A stretch of DNA of 64,000 bases from DATFFO01 sp963744905. Its GTDB lineage: Bacteria > Actinomycetota > Acidimicrobiia > Spongiisociales > ZC4RG35. Of the stretch, positions 7,861 to 15,741 are shown in pieces (position 1 is the first letter of the stretch; every line of letters begins with the position of its first letter). The position numbers were made by a program, and so were the translations under genes. The notes under the pieces are model-generated. The model was not told the DNA's origin and did not search any database. It saw only the letters and a program-made list of their open reading frames with translations. The stretch is taken from positions 248,001-312,000 of the forward strand of contig CAVUUV010000003.1 in NCBI GenBank assembly GCA_963744905.1. Reading direction: 5' to 3'.

Positions 7861-8463
7861 TCAAGGCATTCGGCCAGCGGCCAGCTTGGCCAGCTGGAGC
7901 GTAGAGTCGAGCACCTCGCCGGGACCGGGTGGAAGGTACGCGACCTGAACGAACGTGTTGCCGATTTGCATGGCGACGATGCTGCCCTCCGCCGTCGCAT
8001 AGGTGCGATCGGAGCCGGGAACATCTACCGGCTCGGCGGCGAGACCGAACACCTCCTCGGCGCTCGACATGTTCGAGTCGAACACGTCACCGTTCACGGT
8101 CAATACCTGCGCCGTGGCGAACTCGGATCCCGATGACAGCCAGTCACAGACTGCCTGGCCGTCGTTGGTCATGGTCTGGTTGATGGTCCCCTCTCCGAAC
8201 TCCACGCCAGTAGCGGCGCTGATCTCTTCACTGGTCAGCAGCGAGCATGGGTCGATATCGAGGCTCGAGGTCGCAGTCCCGCTGGTCGTCTCTGGGACCG
8301 TCGATTCTCTGGGCGCGGTGGTCCCGGAGCTGTCGGCTTCTTCGGCACTCGGGGCGGTGACGTCACCCGGCTGCGTGGTTGAGGCGGCGTCCCCGGTATC
8401 AGAAGAGCAAGCCGCGACTGTGACGAGGAGCAGAACGACCAAGAGATTCAGAATGCGAGACAT
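7861..8463 (-). CDS. Putative lipoprotein (DUF3558-like)
   Basis: 200 residues from the ATG at 8463, which has a GGAGGTACC ribosome site just upstream. The signal peptide ends in the lipobox VAAC around residue 19. A Ser/Thr/Glu-rich linker follows, then a domain starting IDPCSLLTSEEISAATGVEF, containing a second Cys (VCDWL) and an alternating strand pattern. This layout (lipobox, low-complexity linker, PCxLLT start) is that of actinobacterial DUF3558-type lipoproteins, function unknown. The frame can be extended to 8523, but that places the lipobox too deep. Confidence 0.8.
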   Translation of the reverse strand: MSRILNLLVVLLLVTVAACSSDTGDAASTTQPGDVTAPSAEEADSSGTTAPRESTVPETTSGTATSSLDIDPCSLLTSEEISAATGVEFGEGTINQTMTNDGQAVCDWLSSGSEFATAQVLTVNGDVFDSNMSSAEEVFGLAAEPVDVPGSDRTYATAEGSIVAMQIGNTFVQVAYLPPGPGEVLDSTLQLAKLAAGRMP

Positions 8464-8696
8464 CGGTACCTCCATTTGCGTCGGTAATCGACGGGTTGGT
8501 GGAGATCCGCAGAGATCGGCCACCCGTCATCATCGATTCTGGCACCTTCGTTGACGGCCACCACATCGAACCAGATCGAGAGCGGAGGAGTGTCGGCCGC
8601 AACCGCGAGCAGCTTCCACGAGAATCGATTGTCGCTCAGCGCGGTAGCCTGCCCCAGGTCCTCCCTAATGAGGAGCCGTGCCGTGCAGACCGACAT
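8448..8696 (-). CDS. Possible small hypothetical protein or gene remnant
   Basis: 82 residues ending 16 bases inside the start of the lipoprotein gene. The middle part (NRFSWKLLAVAADTPP, FDVVAVNEGARIDDDGWP) reads like real protein with a plausible amphipathic pattern, but no family is recognised. The N-terminus, MSVCTARLLIREDL, is not convincing. It could be the C-terminal remnant of a larger gene cut by the nearby integrative element. Confidence 0.3.
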   Translation of the reverse strand: MSVCTARLLIREDLGQATALSDNRFSWKLLAVAADTPPLSIWFDVVAVNEGARIDDDGWPISADLHQPVDYRRKWRYRCLAF

Positions 8697-8810
8697 GCAC
8701 CTCGAGTCCCTTCCCGTGAGGAAGTAACCACAAAGTGTGGGGCTGACGTGGGGTTAGCCCCACGGACGAGGCCCTGGCCGGAACGGACAACCCTCTGACT
8801 AGGGCCTTCT

Positions 8811-8858
8811 CAGTGGAGGTGATGGGATTCGAACCCACGGCCTCTTCCGTGCGAGGGA
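8811..8858. repeat. Distal attachment-site repeat (copy of the tRNA-Ala 3' part)
   Basis: 48 bases identical to 11405-11452, comprising the 3' part of tRNA-Ala from the anticodon loop to the end plus three flanking bases. No 5' half of a tRNA follows, so this is not a tRNA gene. It is the far boundary left by integration of the element into the tRNA gene. Confidence 0.88.
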
Positions 8859-9065
8859 TTGATGGCCCGTACCACCCCGGCCGCGTGAAGCAAATGCCCT
8901 GTTCGAGTGGGTTGGGGCGCCTATCGACTTCGGTCACATGGGGTCGTCTTCGGTTGTCTCACGGACAGATGACGGACACCTGCTCAGGTGTCGACAGCCT
9001 TGAGTCCAGAAATGACCTCCTCGCTAGATCTCCGGGCGATCCTCGCCATGGCCTTGGTCCGCCCG

Positions 9066-9905
9066 TTACCTGTTGTACTCGGGAAATCGTGTGAGGACGT
9101 CCGCTACGACACCTTCCTCAAGCTGATATTCGACTGGAAGCACCGTCACAAGCGCGCACTCGAAATCGGACGAACCCACCGCTATCTCGAGATTGATGGC
9201 TTGATCATCGGGCAGCTGCTGACCGGCTGACATCACATAGCCTTCAGCGTCTCCTGGCCTGTCGAATTGGTACCCCTTGCTTTTCATGCACGCACTCCAA
9301 GCGCTAATAGCCGACGACAGCTCCGTCGAGCGGATCGCCACGTCGTAAGCAGAGCGCATGTCGTCCATCAGAGCCTCGTTGTAGAGCGGCAAACCCAAGG
9401 CCGAGCGAGCTGTTGCCCGACAGCTACCCGGCGCAGCACCTTCGGATTCATGGGAGACGCCTACGGTATCCTGTCCGGCCAAGTCTTGGTCATATCGTTC
9501 TCTTTCCTCGTCGCTGAGGCCGAGGCGATACCGCTCATTGTGATCAGCGGCCCGAACGGAAAGGGGCTCTTCGCCCGGTAAGAGCGTGAAATCTCCATAT
9601 CCGTACTGACGACGAAATGACCGAAGCTCACCAATTGTTCGCGTATCGCTAGGGGAGGGCTCCTGCTGGAGTGGTTCGTATGTCCAGCCGCGGTCCTTCA
9701 TGCACCTTGCGACCCCCCTCTCAACCGAGTTCTGAACCTCGGCGTCAGTCATGCCACCGGTGAAGAACTCAACCGTAGGACTCAGCGGATCCGTGTCATG
9801 TAGCTCGCCGAACGGGGCTGAAGTGGCCGGGCGCGGCTCCGACGACTCCCTAGATCCATGGCATGAAGCGAGGACAACCAAGACCACAAGGGCGACACAC
9901 CTCAT
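9066..9905 (-). CDS. Hypothetical lipoprotein (cargo of the integrative element)
   Basis: 279 residues from the ATG at 9905. The signal MRCVALVVLVVLASC ends in the lipobox LASC, so the mature protein is lipid anchored outside the membrane. The rest is acidic and helical, with spaced cysteines (VARCMKDRGW, SACMKSKGYQF, DFECALV). The CMKxxG element occurs twice, suggesting a duplicated module. I do not recognise a function. Similar Cys-containing lipoproteins with a W/Y-x2-CM pattern occur in actinobacteria. A start at 9953 is possible but adds a non-signal prefix. Confidence 0.75.
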   Translation of the reverse strand: MRCVALVVLVVLASCHGSRESSEPRPATSAPFGELHDTDPLSPTVEFFTGGMTDAEVQNSVERGVARCMKDRGWTYEPLQQEPSPSDTRTIGELRSFRRQYGYGDFTLLPGEEPLSVRAADHNERYRLGLSDEERERYDQDLAGQDTVGVSHESEGAAPGSCRATARSALGLPLYNEALMDDMRSAYDVAIRSTELSSAISAWSACMKSKGYQFDRPGDAEGYVMSAGQQLPDDQAINLEIAVGSSDFECALVTVLPVEYQLEEGVVADVLTRFPEYNR

Positions 9906-10008
9906 GGCATGACCGCAACAGCGGGATCTGGCAGGGAGAATCTCGTCCGGCATATCCGACGCGGCTAGAGCATTGGGCCTTCCGCGCTCGTGGATGATCC
10001 CCAGAGCC

Positions 10009-10437
10009 TCAATAATAAGCCGTCGAATAGGTGCCCGTGGAATAGTGCGTTAGGCGAGCGCGACCCAGACAATTTCTATCGTGGAGCTGCTGTGAGTACG
10101 AGACACTACCACTGCCAAACCAAGGATTCCCCGAGGTGGTGCCAAATGCACAGGAGTATGCGGTCGACCTCTCCGCCCAGAGGTTCGTTACGGCATATGA
10201 GTTTGGCGAGCGCGCCCAGACTGTTCGACAACCGGAGTCATACCGGAGTTCGAGGGTACCAACTCCCGGCACTGACGTAGTCTTGACGGTCGAATTGGGA
10301 CCATCGCAGGCAGTGCTGTCGGGGACGGTACAGTCGAGAGCGTAAGAGCACGTCGATGCAACAGCTGGAATAGCAAGCATCAGGAAGCCCCATACCACTC
10401 CGAGACCCACGATTCGACGCACTCCCACCTTACGCAT
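10009..10437 (-). CDS. Secreted protein, DUF2690-like
   Basis: 142 residues from the ATG at 10437. The basic start MRKVGVRRIVG and a hydrophobic segment end around AIPAVAS, a Sec signal peptide. The mature part has several cysteines (TCSYALDCTVPDSTACDG) and the stretch LELRYDSGCRTVWARS, which resembles the core of DUF2690 (LRYS-CxxxWAR) found in actinobacterial extracellular proteins. Function unknown. It lies inside the integrative element and is divergent from the integrase. Confidence 0.7.
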   Translation of the reverse strand: MRKVGVRRIVGLGVVWGFLMLAIPAVASTCSYALDCTVPDSTACDGPNSTVKTTSVPGVGTLELRYDSGCRTVWARSPNSYAVTNLWAERSTAYSCAFGTTSGNPWFGSGSVSYSQQLHDRNCLGRARLTHYSTGTYSTAYY

Positions 10438-10474
10438 TGCGACGCTTCTCCCATCGACACTCACTAGGCAATAG

Positions 10475-11368
10475 TTGATGGCAGCATATCAGTCTCTTCA
10501 CACACATCAACTCATCTTCAAATTGAAGGCTTCTGTCTATTGTCCCCTCATGCCCCGCTTCGGGGAACTCCCCCTGGCGGCCATCGAACCATCACACGTC
10601 CGATCCTGGGTCGCAGAACTCGTCGACAAAGGATACGCAGCATCAACGGTACGCCGGGCCTACATCCTCTTCCAGATGGCTCTCGAGCTGGCGGTCGACG
10701 AAGGGCTCATCCCTCGCTCGCCCTGCCGGCGCGTCAGCCTCCCTCAACTCGGCCACAACGAGAAACGCTTCCTCGATCCCACCGAGGTGGCCCAACTCGC
10801 CGACGCAATCCAGGACCAATGGCGGGCGTTCGTGCTCGCCGGCGCCTACACCGGGCTGCGTCCCGGCGAACTGGCCGCCCTCCGCACCGACCGCCTCGAC
10901 CTCGACGCTTACCAGCTCCGGGTCGAAGAACCACTCAAGACGCCCGCCGCCAGACGCACCGTCACCTTCCCGCACTTTCTCGCCGACGAGTTCGCCCGTC
11001 ACCTCACCCGATATCCCGCAGCCAGCGGGCTCGTCTTCACCGCCCCCGAGGGAGGACCAATCAGAGTGAGCAGCTGGCGGCGGAGATTCTGGTATCCGGC
11101 AGTCGACGCCTCCGTCGGCCGGCCCATGCGGCCACACGATCTCCGACACACCCACGTCGCCCTGCTCATCGCCGAAGGCGAAGACCCCTACGTCATCTCA
11201 AAACGTCTCGGACACGCCTCGATCCGCACCACCTACGACACCTACGGACACCTCTTCAAAGGCCGAGATCGCCAAGCCGCCGAACTCCTCGAACAGGTAT
11301 ATCGCCGCTCTCTCACGGACACCAGACGGACAGTCCAACGCCCCTCCGACATCGGCCTCGAGCTCTGA
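10475..11368 (+). CDS. Tyrosine recombinase/integrase, N-terminally short
   Basis: 297 residues of a phage-type integrase. The SAM-like core-binding domain covers about 30-100 (FGELPLAAIEPSHVRSWVAE). The catalytic domain has TGLRPGELAAL (Arg), EPLKTPAARR (Lys), HDLRHTH (HxxR), LGHASIRTTYDTYGH (His and nucleophilic Tyr), so all catalytic residues are present. Full-length relatives are near 380 residues and carry an arm-binding domain, which is absent here: a stop lies just upstream and the first 25 residues look scrambled. TTG 10475 is followed directly by ATG 10478, and either may start. It should act on the tRNA-Ala site next to it. Confidence 0.92.
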   Translation: MMAAYQSLHTHQLIFKLKASVYCPLMPRFGELPLAAIEPSHVRSWVAELVDKGYAASTVRRAYILFQMALELAVDEGLIPRSPCRRVSLPQLGHNEKRFLDPTEVAQLADAIQDQWRAFVLAGAYTGLRPGELAALRTDRLDLDAYQLRVEEPLKTPAARRTVTFPHFLADEFARHLTRYPAASGLVFTAPEGGPIRVSSWRRRFWYPAVDASVGRPMRPHDLRHTHVALLIAEGEDPYVISKRLGHASIRTTYDTYGHLFKGRDRQAAELLEQVYRRSLTDTRRTVQRPSDIGLEL

Positions 11369-11404
11369 ACCGACAGGAAGCCAAGCAGCGCAAGGCTTAC
11401 CGGA

Positions 11405-11452
11405 CAGTGGAGGTGATGGGATTCGAACCCACGGCCTCTTCCGTGCGAGGGA
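11405..11452. repeat. Proximal attachment-site repeat inside tRNA-Ala
   Basis: Identical 48-base copy of 8811-8858. It spans the anticodon loop to the 3' end of the tRNA gene plus three flanking bases. The strand exchange point is therefore within this stretch, most likely in the anticodon or T-arm region, as for other tRNA-targeting integrases. Confidence 0.88.
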
Positions 11453-11481
11453 AGCGCTCTTCCGGGCTGAGCTACACCCCC
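11408..11481 (-). tRNA. tRNA-Ala(CGC)
   Basis: A full cloverleaf can be drawn on the minus strand. The acceptor GGGGGTG pairs with CACCTCC, the D arm is GCTC/GAGC, the anticodon stem CTTCC/GGAAG holds the loop CTCGCAC (anticodon CGC), and the T arm GTGGG-TTCGAAT-CCCAT follows. The G3:U70 wobble pair, the alanine identity element, is present. CCA is not encoded. The 3' half is shared with the integrative element. Confidence 0.92.
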
Positions 11482-11615
11482 AATCTGGGGCCACCATTTT
11501 ACACAGGGGCCTCGATCCCGAGTTTCTACTTTCCGAAAGCGTTCTCGATCGACTTCTTCTCTCGTCACGTCTTTTGGATCGGAATGTGTCACAGCCTGGT
11601 CGTAGGTTCTTGGGT

Positions 11616-12746
11616 ATGGAGTTCGAGGGAGCCGGCTGGTTGGGGATCGATTTGGATTCGGTGTCGACCGACGAGTTGGAGTCGGAGTTGGGTCGGATCG
11701 AGTCATTGAAGATTCAGTTGACGGCGGTGCAGTTGGGTTTGGTGGCTGAGGCGGACCGCCGTCAGGTCCCACTGGCCGATGGGTGCCGCAATGCAACCCA
11801 GTGGCTTGCGGCTCGCCTGGACGTGTCTTCCGATGACGCCAAGCGGCTGGTGGGACTCTGTAAGCGTCTCCCTGATCTTCCTGAAATGGCCGACCGGTTC
11901 CGTAGGGGTGAATTGTCGCTGGGTCGGGCGGCGGCCCTGTCCCGGGTAGCGAGCGCCGACTCTGAGACGGATTGGTTGACCAGGACCCGGGGCCGTGACC
12001 TGGCAGGCACCGAGAGGCTGGTCGCTCGCCACAAGCGCATCACTCCCAGCCAGGAGCGGGAGCGGCATCGTTCTTCTTTCCTGTGGTGTCAGCCCTCCCT
12101 GGACGAGGCCTGGGTCAGGGTCAACGGTGGTCTGGCCGGCCCGGCCGGACAGACCGTTATCGACGCCCTGGGCCGCCGAGCCGACCAGTTCCCCAAAGAA
12201 GCCGGGTCCCGTCCCCACCGTCAAGCCCTGGCCCTGGAGACCATTTGTCTGGACTCCCTCAACGGCAACACGGACACCTCAGGATCAGGATCGGGGTCGG
12301 GTGCTTCGATCACTGCCTTCGTGGACATGGAAGCCGCCTCGGGCAACGGCGGGGAGACCGGAGCCGAACTGGCGGCCGGATCCCGCATCGGACCCGAATA
12401 CCTCCAAGAACTGTGGTGTGAAGGCACCGTACGGGTGGTCGGGTTGGACAAGCTCCGCCCCGTCGTCGCCACTGACGCCACCAAGACCATTCCCCCATCG
12501 ATCCGCGACTTCGTGCTGTGGAGAGACGGCAAATGCCGGGCCCGGGGCTGCAACTCCACCTATCGGCTCCAACCCCACCACATCCACCCACGTTCCCATC
12601 AGGGAGGACACGACCCCGACAACCTCATAACCCTGTGCTGGTACCACCATCACGTCGTAGTCCACCGCCGCGGCATGGTCATCGGAACCGACCCCGACGG
12701 ATCGATCCGCTTCCACCTCCCCCAAGACACCCGCGCCCCACCCTGA
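11616..12746 (+). CDS. DUF222/13E12-type HNH endonuclease-domain protein
   Basis: 376 residues from the ATG at 11616; the frame is open to 11574. The N-terminal half is the helical DUF222 domain (QLTAVQLGLVAEADRR, then LDVSSDDAKRLVGLCKRLP). After a Ser/Gly linker comes the HNH nuclease: RDGKCRARGCN, LQPHHIHPRSHQGG, DNLITLCWYHHHVVH, with metal-binding Cys and His residues. This family (13E12 repeat proteins) is present in many copies in actinobacterial genomes and is often mobile; its biological role is not settled. It lies just outside the integrative element and is followed by a dispersed repeat. Confidence 0.88.
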   Translation: MEFEGAGWLGIDLDSVSTDELESELGRIESLKIQLTAVQLGLVAEADRRQVPLADGCRNATQWLAARLDVSSDDAKRLVGLCKRLPDLPEMADRFRRGELSLGRAAALSRVASADSETDWLTRTRGRDLAGTERLVARHKRITPSQERERHRSSFLWCQPSLDEAWVRVNGGLAGPAGQTVIDALGRRADQFPKEAGSRPHRQALALETICLDSLNGNTDTSGSGSGSGASITAFVDMEAASGNGGETGAELAAGSRIGPEYLQELWCEGTVRVVGLDKLRPVVATDATKTIPPSIRDFVLWRDGKCRARGCNSTYRLQPHHIHPRSHQGGHDPDNLITLCWYHHHVVVHRRGMVIGTDPDGSIRFHLPQDTRAPP

Positions 12747-12890
12747 CCCCCCTACCCCGCTGCTCCACAGCGGGGACCCCTTCCCCCACTCGCCGCGCTC
12801 GTGGGGGACAAAGCCAAGCCTTTGTCCCCCTGCCTGCAGGGGGAAAGTCCCTGCCGGCGCAGCGAAGCGGAGACGGGAGGTAGGGGGGTA
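12747..12890. repeat. Dispersed modular repeat, locus 1
   Basis: Fills the gap after the DUF222 gene. Bases 12848-12888 match 47136-47176 with two differences over 41 bases (core GCGAAGCGGAG, ending GGGAGGTAGGGGGG). The left part (about 12747-12815) is the reverse complement of the end of the tandem array at 51960-52040, with GTCCCCCAC/GTGGGGGAC hairpin arms. The same family therefore appears at three places in the window, in either orientation and always between genes. Confidence 0.8.
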
Positions 12891-12933
12891 CCGCGCCTAC
12901 CTCTACCCCTTGCGGACCAAGGAGGATGAAGGT

Positions 12934-13878
12934 TCAGTAGCGGCCGCCCACCGGGGGCGGGATCGCATTGAGATCTGCCAGGTCGGTGTCGGTGAGCTCG
13001 AGTGAGGCCGCTCCCGCGTTCTCCTCCAGATACGACAGAGTCTTGGTGCCCGGGATCGGGATCACCGATGGCCCCTGCGCAAGCAGCCAGGCCAATGCAA
13101 CCTGGGCATTAGTGGCGTCGTGGCGTGCCGCCACCCGGGCGATGGCGTCGACGATGGTTCGGTTGGCCTCCATGACCTGGGGCTCGAACCTGGGCAAGGT
13201 GGCGCGGAAGTCCTCAGGAGCCACCTGGGCCGCATCCAGCCGTCCGGTCAGGTAACCCCTGCCAAGAGGCGAGTAAGGCAGGAAGGCCATTTCCCTCTCC
13301 ATGCACCAGGGCACCACGTCGTCTAGCGCATCACGTGTCCACAGCGACAACTCCGACTGAACCGATGCGATCGGGTGGACACTCGATGAGCTCTCCAATG
13401 TCTCGACGTCGACTTCGGACAGGCCCAGGCCTCTCACCTTCCCCTCTCGAATCAACTCCGCCATCGCCCCCACGCTCTCCTCGACCGGAACCTCGGGGTC
13501 GACCCGATGCAGGGTGTAGAGATCAACGAAGTCGGTCTGGAGACGTCGCAATGAAGCCTCACACGATGCCCGAATGTGATCGGGTCGGCCGTTGCGCTCA
13601 TAGGTGACGGGGTCGACCCCCGTGATCACCAGCCCCACCTTGGTGGATAGGACCGCCTCCTCGCGCCTCGGCGCCAGAACCCGGCCCACCAGCTCCTCGT
13701 TGGGCCCGTAGGCATCGGCTGTGTCGATCAAGTTCATCCCCAGGTCCAACGCCCGATAGACCACCCCTCGGGCTTGGTCTTCCCCAACCGGGACGCCGTA
13801 CTCCCAGTTGAGCGGCATCGCCCCGTAGCCGACTGCCCCCACCTCGGGCCCGTCGGGACCTAGACGGCGCCGATTCAT
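12934..13878 (-). CDS. Aldo/keto reductase
   Basis: NADPH-dependent reductase of 314 residues with the AKR TIM-barrel. GYGAMPL opens the barrel. DTADAYG gives the catalytic Asp and Tyr near residue 55, STKVGL the Lys, and LYTLHRVD the His region. The C-terminal IPIPGTKTLSYLEEN is the cofactor-binding segment that defines the group near YakC/general stress reductases. The substrate cannot be told. It ends 2 bases from the translin-like gene's stop-side neighbour, suggesting a minus-strand unit with it. Confidence 0.9.
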   Translation of the reverse strand: MNRRRLGPDGPEVGAVGYGAMPLNWEYGVPVGEDQARGVVYRALDLGMNLIDTADAYGPNEELVGRVLAPRREEAVLSTKVGLVITGVDPVTYERNGRPDHIRASCEASLRRLQTDFVDLYTLHRVDPEVPVEESVGAMAELIREGKVRGLGLSEVDVETLESSSSVHPIASVQSELSLWTRDALDDVVPWCMEREMAFLPYSPLGRGYLTGRLDAAQVAPEDFRATLPRFEPQVMEANRTIVDAIARVAARHDATNAQVALAWLLAQGPSVIPIPGTKTLSYLEENAGAASLELTDTDLADLNAIPPPVGGRY

Positions 13879-13880
13879 GA

Positions 13881-14483
13881 CTAACCCTGCTCCAGACGAC
13901 GGCGCAGGCGCTCCTGGACCGCGGCCGTGGTCACGTCCGCCCTGGACCGCTCCACCAGCGAACGGGCCACATCGGTGGTGCGCCGCAGGCCGTGGGTCAT
14001 GCCGTCGGGATAATCCACTGTGGCCAGCTCATCGACGATGTCGTCCATCAGCTGCAACAGCCTTTCCGCCTCCTCCACGTAGCCGGCCCGCAACATGTCC
14101 AGGAGCCGGCGCCTCAGCTCACCCACCGCTTCGCCCAGACCGTGAAGCCAGGGGATGGGATCGATGGCCAGGGTTTCGGGGCCGGGGATGTCATCGCCCT
14201 GAAAGAGCGCCCGGGTCAGATGGGCCTCTGCCAGTTCCTTGACCGCATCGGTTACGAACGGGGCTTCCAGCATGGCCGGCTGATCGGACATGGCAGCCAG
14301 TATCTCGTCCCGGGCTTCTTCGGCCCGGCGAATCTCGGAGTCGGCCTGATCCCACTGTTGACGGTGCAGCGCACGGATGGCATTGGCCGACGCCCGGATT
14401 ACCACCCTGCCCCGGGTCAGGGCCAGCTCCCGGGCTCGAAAACGATCATCGAGAGCGACCCGGATATCGGTTAGGAAGGGCAA
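13881..14483 (-). CDS. Translin-family protein
   Basis: 200 residues, almost entirely helical, matching the bacterial/archaeal translin pattern: RALHRQQWDQADSEIRRAEE near 45, then EAHLTRALFQG, PIPWLHGLGEAVGELRRR, and the C-terminal DYPDGMTHGLRRTTDVARSL. Eukaryotic translin binds single-stranded RNA and DNA; the bacterial members are poorly studied, so a nucleic-acid-binding role is inferred only. It sits between a reductase and the division/molybdopterin block and has no obvious functional partner nearby. Confidence 0.8.
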   Translation of the reverse strand: MPFLTDIRVALDDRFRARELALTRGRVVIRASANAIRALHRQQWDQADSEIRRAEEARDEILAAMSDQPAMLEAPFVTDAVKELAEAHLTRALFQGDDIPGPETLAIDPIPWLHGLGEAVGELRRRLLDMLRAGYVEEAERLLQLMDDIVDELATVDYPDGMTHGLRRTTDVARSLVERSRADVTTAAVQERLRRRLEQG

Positions 14484-14524
14484 GTCCAGGGAGGGCTGGT
14501 CCGCCGCCGGATCGGATGAGGAGG

Positions 14525-14965
14525 TCAGTTGGCTATGACCCGGACCTGGGTCTCTTGTCGCTCGGCCTGCCGTTCAGGCAGATGAGTGGTGGCGACCCGG
14601 TACTCGCGCCGCTGACGAAGCTGGACCAACACGGCCACATAGAGTGCCAGCAGGACATCGATCGCCAGGTGGATCAGAAGCCAGGTCAGTGAGTCTCTCC
14701 ACCAGGCGAGCGCCAGCGCCCCCACGGCGACCACGATCAGCGCTGTCAGGGCCCGACGCCGGCGAGCGCGGACGGTGACCCTGGTGGAAGCAACGGAGGC
14801 GTTGTATTGCCGACGCTGCACGTCGGCCATCAACGAGGTCCAGCGGTCGAACTGTTCAGTCGAATTGAGGGGGGCATCGCGCCGATCGCCCATCAGTGAG
14901 GGGAGGAGGTAGAAACCCCACACTGTGGCGATGACCAGCAGGGCGACGATGAGACTTGCTGTCAT
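14525..14965 (-). CDS. Membrane protein resembling the GlpR/SepX division receptor
   Basis: 146 residues. An N-terminal membrane segment (SLIVALLVIATVWGFYLLPS) is followed by a short cytosolic part (STEQFDRWTSLMADVQRR), a basic stretch RVTVRARRRR, two more membrane segments (about 72-90 and 92-115) and a polar tail. The N-terminal pattern (hydrophobic, W-x2-YLLP, then a Ser-x-Phe-Asp region) matches actinobacterial GlpR/SepX proteins, whose gene lies downstream of galU and the moeA-like glp. The same order occurs here, interrupted by moaC. It is shorter than SepX. Assignment is by context plus N-terminal pattern. Confidence 0.6.
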   Translation of the reverse strand: MTASLIVALLVIATVWGFYLLPSLMGDRRDAPLNSTEQFDRWTSLMADVQRRQYNASVASTRVTVRARRRRALTALIVVAVGALALAWWRDSLTWLLIHLAIDVLLALYVAVLVQLRQRREYRVATTHLPERQAERQETQVRVIAN

Positions 14966-15009
14966 CTTGTTATCTGACTCCCGAACGCTCCCAGAAGCCT
15001 AACCGGATC

Positions 15010-15741
15010 TCATTTTTCGGACAACGACACTTGCGAATCTGCTTCCCACAACCCCGAGCGACCACCACTCTTACGCAGCAGGCGAACCGGACCGATCACC
15101 ACTCCCCGTTCGATCGATTTGACCATGTCGTACAGAGCCAGGGCGGCCACCGCCGCCGCCGTCAGCGCCTCCATCTCCACCCCGGTCCGCTCGGTCACCG
15201 AACAATCGGCCTCGATCCGGGCCCCGTCGGGATGGGGCTCGACGCTCACCGACACCGAGCTCAATGAGATGGGATGAGCCAGTGGAATCAGGTCCGGAGT
15301 CCGTTTGGCGGCCATGATGCCGGCCAGGCGAACCGTGGCCAGAGCGTCTCCTTTGGGCAAGTCACCGGAAAAGAGGCGCTCCGCCAGGGTAGGTGACATC
15401 TGCACTACGGCCTCGGCCACGGCCCGACGCTCGGTGGTCGCCTTGTCGCCGACATCGACCATGTGAACCTCTCCTTGATCATTGAGATGAGTCAGGTCGG
15501 GCTGGTGCTCGGAGTCGGACGGGCCAGACTGGAGGCACACCTCGCATATCGTCACATCTCCCTCCCCATGCAGGCGCATCGCTTCGGGCATCTCCCGACC
15601 GCAGTTGGAACAACGGCCCTCCTGGTGCCCGAGCTGGTGCGAGAACGATTCAGCGCAACCGGCGCAGATGGTGACATTCTCATAGGAGGTCAACTGCCCA
15701 ACCGCCTCCGGACCGCCACCGCAGAACCCGCATCGGTCCAT
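15010..15741 (-). CDS. moaC: MoaC cyclic pyranopterin monophosphate synthase with duplicated zinc-finger extension
   Basis: 243 residues from the ATG at 15741, which shares a base with the moeA stop (TGATG). Residues about 80-243 are MoaC, catalysing the step that forms cPMP in molybdenum-cofactor synthesis: MVDVGDKATTERRAVAEA, LIPLAHPISLSSV, VEMEALTAAAVAALALYDM-K and GPVRLLRKSGGRSG. Before it are two modules with identical spacing, C4-x2-C7-x18-C26-x2-C29 and C44-x2-C47-x18-C66-x2-C69, resembling ClpX-type zinc fingers. Ordinary MoaC is about 160 residues and lacks them. The extension may mediate protein contacts or redox/zinc control. Confidence 0.9.
   Translation of the reverse strand: MDRCGFCGGGPEAVGQLTSYENVTICAGCAESFSHQLGHQEGRCSNCGREMPEAMRLHGEGDVTICEVCLQSGPSDSEHQPDLTHLNDQGEVHMVDVGDKATTERRAVAEAVVQMSPTLAERLFSGDLPKGDALATVRLAGIMAAKRTPDLIPLAHPISLSSVSVSVEPHPDGARIEADCSVTERTGVEMEALTAAAVAALALYDMVKSIERGVVIGPVRLLRKSGGRSGLWEADSQVSLSEK

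Larger units (their letters stand above)
8811..11452. mobile_element. 2.6 kb integrative element in tRNA-Ala(CGC)
   Basis: Bounded by 48-bp perfect direct repeats (8811-8858 and 11405-11452), the right one being part of an intact tRNA gene. A tyrosine integrase ends 37 bases before the right repeat and reads towards it, the standard arrangement of tRNA-targeting islands. The cargo is a hypothetical lipoprotein and a DUF2690-like secreted protein, with looser codon use than neighbouring core genes. No replication, conjugation or regulatory genes are seen, and the integrase lacks its N-terminal arm-binding domain, so the element is probably a deleted and immobile remnant. About 200 bases inside the left repeat (8859-9065) carry no gene. 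Confidence 0.82.

Noticed and set aside
8811..8858. A second tRNA-Ala gene
   Set aside because: Only the 3' part is present; no D arm or 5' acceptor strand follows. It is the far attachment repeat.
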